This document shows, piece after piece, positions 62,300 to 64,000 of a stretch of 64,000 bases of DNA. Position numbers and translations under genes: made by a program. The notes below the pieces were generated by a model. That model saw only the letters and a list, made by a program, of their open reading frames with translations. It searched no databases and was not told the origin of the DNA. Position 1 is the first letter of the stretch, and the number at the start of each line of letters is the position of its first letter. Source of the DNA: Massilia sp. YIM B02769 (lineage in GTDB: Bacteria > Pseudomonadota > Gammaproteobacteria > Burkholderiales > Burkholderiaceae_D); contig NZ_JASNRC010000011.1 of assembly GCF_030411995.1 (NCBI RefSeq), positions 1-64,000 on the forward strand, written 5' to 3'.

Positions 62300-64000
62300 T
62301 CAGGCCGCCACCACCGCCCGCTCCACCAACAAGGCCGCGGCAGCCCCCGCCGGCAATGGCCTGCTCACGTAATACCCCTGGATCTCATCGCACTGGTAGG
62401 CCTCCAGCACCCGCACCTGCCCGATGGTCTCGACCCCTTCCGCCACCACCTTCAGATTCAAACTGTGCGCCAGGCTGATCACCGCCTTGGTAATGGCCGC
62501 ATCGTCGCCATCGGTCGGCAGGTCGCGCACGAAGGTGCGGTCGATCTTCAGCGCATCCAGCGGGAAGCGCTTCAAATACGCCAGGCTCGAATACCCGGTC
62601 CCGAAATCGTCCACCGACAGCCGCATTCCCTGCGCCTTCAGATTCGAGAGAATCGCCACCGCCGCTTCCGGATCGGCCATCAGCATCGACTCGGTCAGTT
62701 CGAATTCCAGCAGGCGCGGGTCGATCCCGGCCGCGGCGACGATCGCGCGCACGGTGTCGGGCAGGCCGGCGTGCGCCAGCTGGCGCGCCGACAGGTTGAT
62801 CGCCACCGGCGGCACGTTCTCCAGCGTCTCGCTCCACACGCCGAGCTGGCGGCAGACCTCGGCGATTACCCATTCGCCCACTGGCAGGATCAGGCCGGTG
62901 TCTTCGAGGATGGCGATGAAGTCGAGCGGCGAGACCAGGCCGCGTTCGGGATGGCGCCAGCGCAGCAGGGCTTCGAAGCCGCTCACCGCGCCGCTGCCCA
63001 GGCGCAGCTTGGGCTGGTAGTGCAGCTCGAATTCGCCGCGTTCCAGCGCCAGGTGCAGGTCGGTCTCGAGCTGCAGGCGCCGGGCCGCGTTGGCGTGCAT
63101 CGCGGCCTCGAAGAAGCGGAAGTTGTTGCGGCCGCTGTTCTTGGCGCTGTACATCGCCGTGTCCGCGCTTTTCAGGAGCGTGGCCGCATCCTGTCCGTCG
63201 TGCGGATAGCCGGCGATGCCGACGCTGGCCGACACGAAGATCTGCTGGCCCTGCAGCAGGAAGGGCCGCGCCAGCGCATCGACGATGCAGCGCGCGATGG
63301 TTTCCGCCTCGATCGCCGAGGCCAGCCGCGGCAGCACCACCGCGAACTCGTCGCCGCCGAGGCGCGCCACCACGTCGTCGGGACGCGCGCAATCCTGCAG
63401 GCGGCGGCTGGCCTGGGCCAGCAGCTCGTCGCCGACGCTGTGGCCCATCATGTCGTTGACGCTCTTGAAGCGGTCGAGGTCGATGAACATGACGCCGGCG
63501 CAATGCCCGCCGCCGGCCGCGTCGGCGATGGCGCCTTCCAGGCAGGTCGAGAGGCGGTGCCGGTTCGGCAGGCCGGTGAGGGCGTCGTACTGGGCCAGGT
63601 AGGTCAGGCGGTTCTTCGCATCCTCGCGCTCGATGGCGGTGGCCAGGATGTTGGCCAGGCCGTTCAGGAAGCCGTCCTCGTCTTCCTGGAAGGTGCGCGC
63701 AAGCGGCGCGTACACGCTCAGGGCCCCGTACAGGCGGTCGTGGCAGACGATGAAGACTTCGATGCTGCTGCCGGCCGCGCCGGGGCCGAGCAGGGTGCGG
63801 CCCCAGCGCGCCAGGTACTCCGACGAATCGGGGCCGGGAATATGGGGAAAGGGCGCGCCCGCAGCGCCCGGCGGGAAGCCGGCGCCGGCCTGTAGCGCGG
63901 CGGTGCCGAGGTCGGCGTCGAAGCCGAATACCGCGGCGTGCCGCACGCCGATGCCTTCGCAGGCCAGCTGGGTCGCCATCTCGAACAGTTCCTGCAGCGG
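62300..64000 (-). CDS. GAF-GGDEF-EAL cyclic-di-GMP protein (N-terminus beyond window)
   Basis: At least 566 residues; the frame is open to the right edge (…PLQELFEMATQLACEG). An N-terminal GAF-like sensor is cut by the edge. The GGDEF domain has intact GGDEF and an RxxD inhibitory site (RPDD) five residues before it. The EAL domain has EALLRW, NLSARQL, ELTES, DDFGTGYSSL, the metal/catalytic Lys-Asp and AEGVE. Both the synthase and phosphodiesterase motifs look functional, so its net activity cannot be told from sequence. It would be cytoplasmic unless membrane helices lie upstream. Confidence 0.93.
   Translation of the reverse strand, partial: PLQELFEMATQLACEGIGVRHAAVFGFDADLGTAALQAGAGFPPGAAGAPFPHIPGPDSSEYLARWGRTLLGPGAAGSSIEVFIVCHDRLYGALSVYAPLARTFQEDEDGFLNGLANILATAIEREDAKNRLTYLAQYDALTGLPNRHRLSTCLEGAIADAAGGGHCAGVMFIDLDRFKSVNDMMGHSVGDELLAQASRRLQDCARPDDVVARLGGDEFAVVLPRLASAIEAETIARCIVDALARPFLLQGQQIFVSASVGIAGYPHDGQDAATLLKSADTAMYSAKNSGRNNFRFFEAAMHANAARRLQLETDLHLALERGEFELHYQPKLRLGSGAVSGFEALLRWRHPERGLVSPLDFIAILEDTGLILPVGEWVIAEVCRQLGVWSETLENVPPVAINLSARQLAHAGLPDTVRAIVAAAGIDPRLLEFELTESMLMADPEAAVAILSNLKAQGMRLSVDDFGTGYSSLAYLKRFPLDALKIDRTFVRDLPTDGDDAAITKAVISLAHSLNLKVVAEGVETIGQVRVLEAYQCDEIQGYYVSRPLPAGAAAALLVERAVVAA

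Overview
The window is high-GC chromosomal DNA from a betaproteobacterium. It is most likely a Massilia-like member of the Oxalobacteraceae (order Burkholderiales). This rests on gene order (thrS-infC-rpmI-rplT-pheS-pheT-ihfA-merR; smc-zipA-ligA-galU), on the protein families present (DUF1631, KGG stress protein, POT transporter, several MCPs) and on codon bias. It was judged by eye, without database searches.

Layout. 1-70: the end of an IS3-type insertion sequence that runs off the left edge. 280-2289: a thioredoxin-reductase-like flavoprotein and a cation diffusion facilitator, both on the minus strand. 2397-10998: tRNA-Val(GAC) with its own promoter, then the translation cluster thrS, infC (AUA start), rpmI, rplT, pheS, pheT, ihfA and a MerR-type regulator. 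11019-16598: a NarL-type response regulator and CHASE3-like kinase, a convergent Crp/Fnr regulator, and an OmpR-type two-component pair. 16746-24868: type IV pilus minor pilin operon (pilin, fimT, pilV, pilW, pilX, pilY1). 25026-27819: prfC, whose terminator U-tract has been hit by an IS1595-like element (perfect 8-bp target duplication, frameshifted transposase). 27961-33156: TonB receptor, DUF3108 protein, and an MCP with a divergent signalling tip. 33571-38611: gcvT-gcvH-gcvP behind a tandem glycine riboswitch and a strong promoter. 38706-45319: ClpP-like protein, KGG protein, a canonical MCP, a DUF1631 protein and a frameshifted RAMA-like gene. 45355-56223: smc, zipA, ligA (with an extra ~90-residue segment), galU, def, a PagP-like barrel and a DUF885 hydrolase. 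56405-59767: a three-gene module of a small unknown protein, a double-domain KaiC-like ATPase and a hybrid histidine kinase. 59764-64000: GNAT acetyltransferase, POT peptide transporter, and a GGDEF-EAL protein cut by the right edge.

Spread between these genes is a family of palindromes of the form GTAGGGTGG-(variable stem-loop)-CCAC. They are usually set as mirror pairs about 100-300 bp apart (81-260, 5371-5580, 33191-33513, 36564-36664, 54363-54468, 62027-62243). Their stems differ in sequence from copy to copy but stay self-complementary.

The strongest candidates for something under-described are this repeat family, the KaiC/unknown-partner/hybrid-kinase module, the non-AUG starts of infC (AUA) and apparently ihfA (AUU) in one IF3-linked cluster, and the Shine-Dalgarno hairpin before rpmI. 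No CRISPR array, prophage or recognisable defence island was seen.
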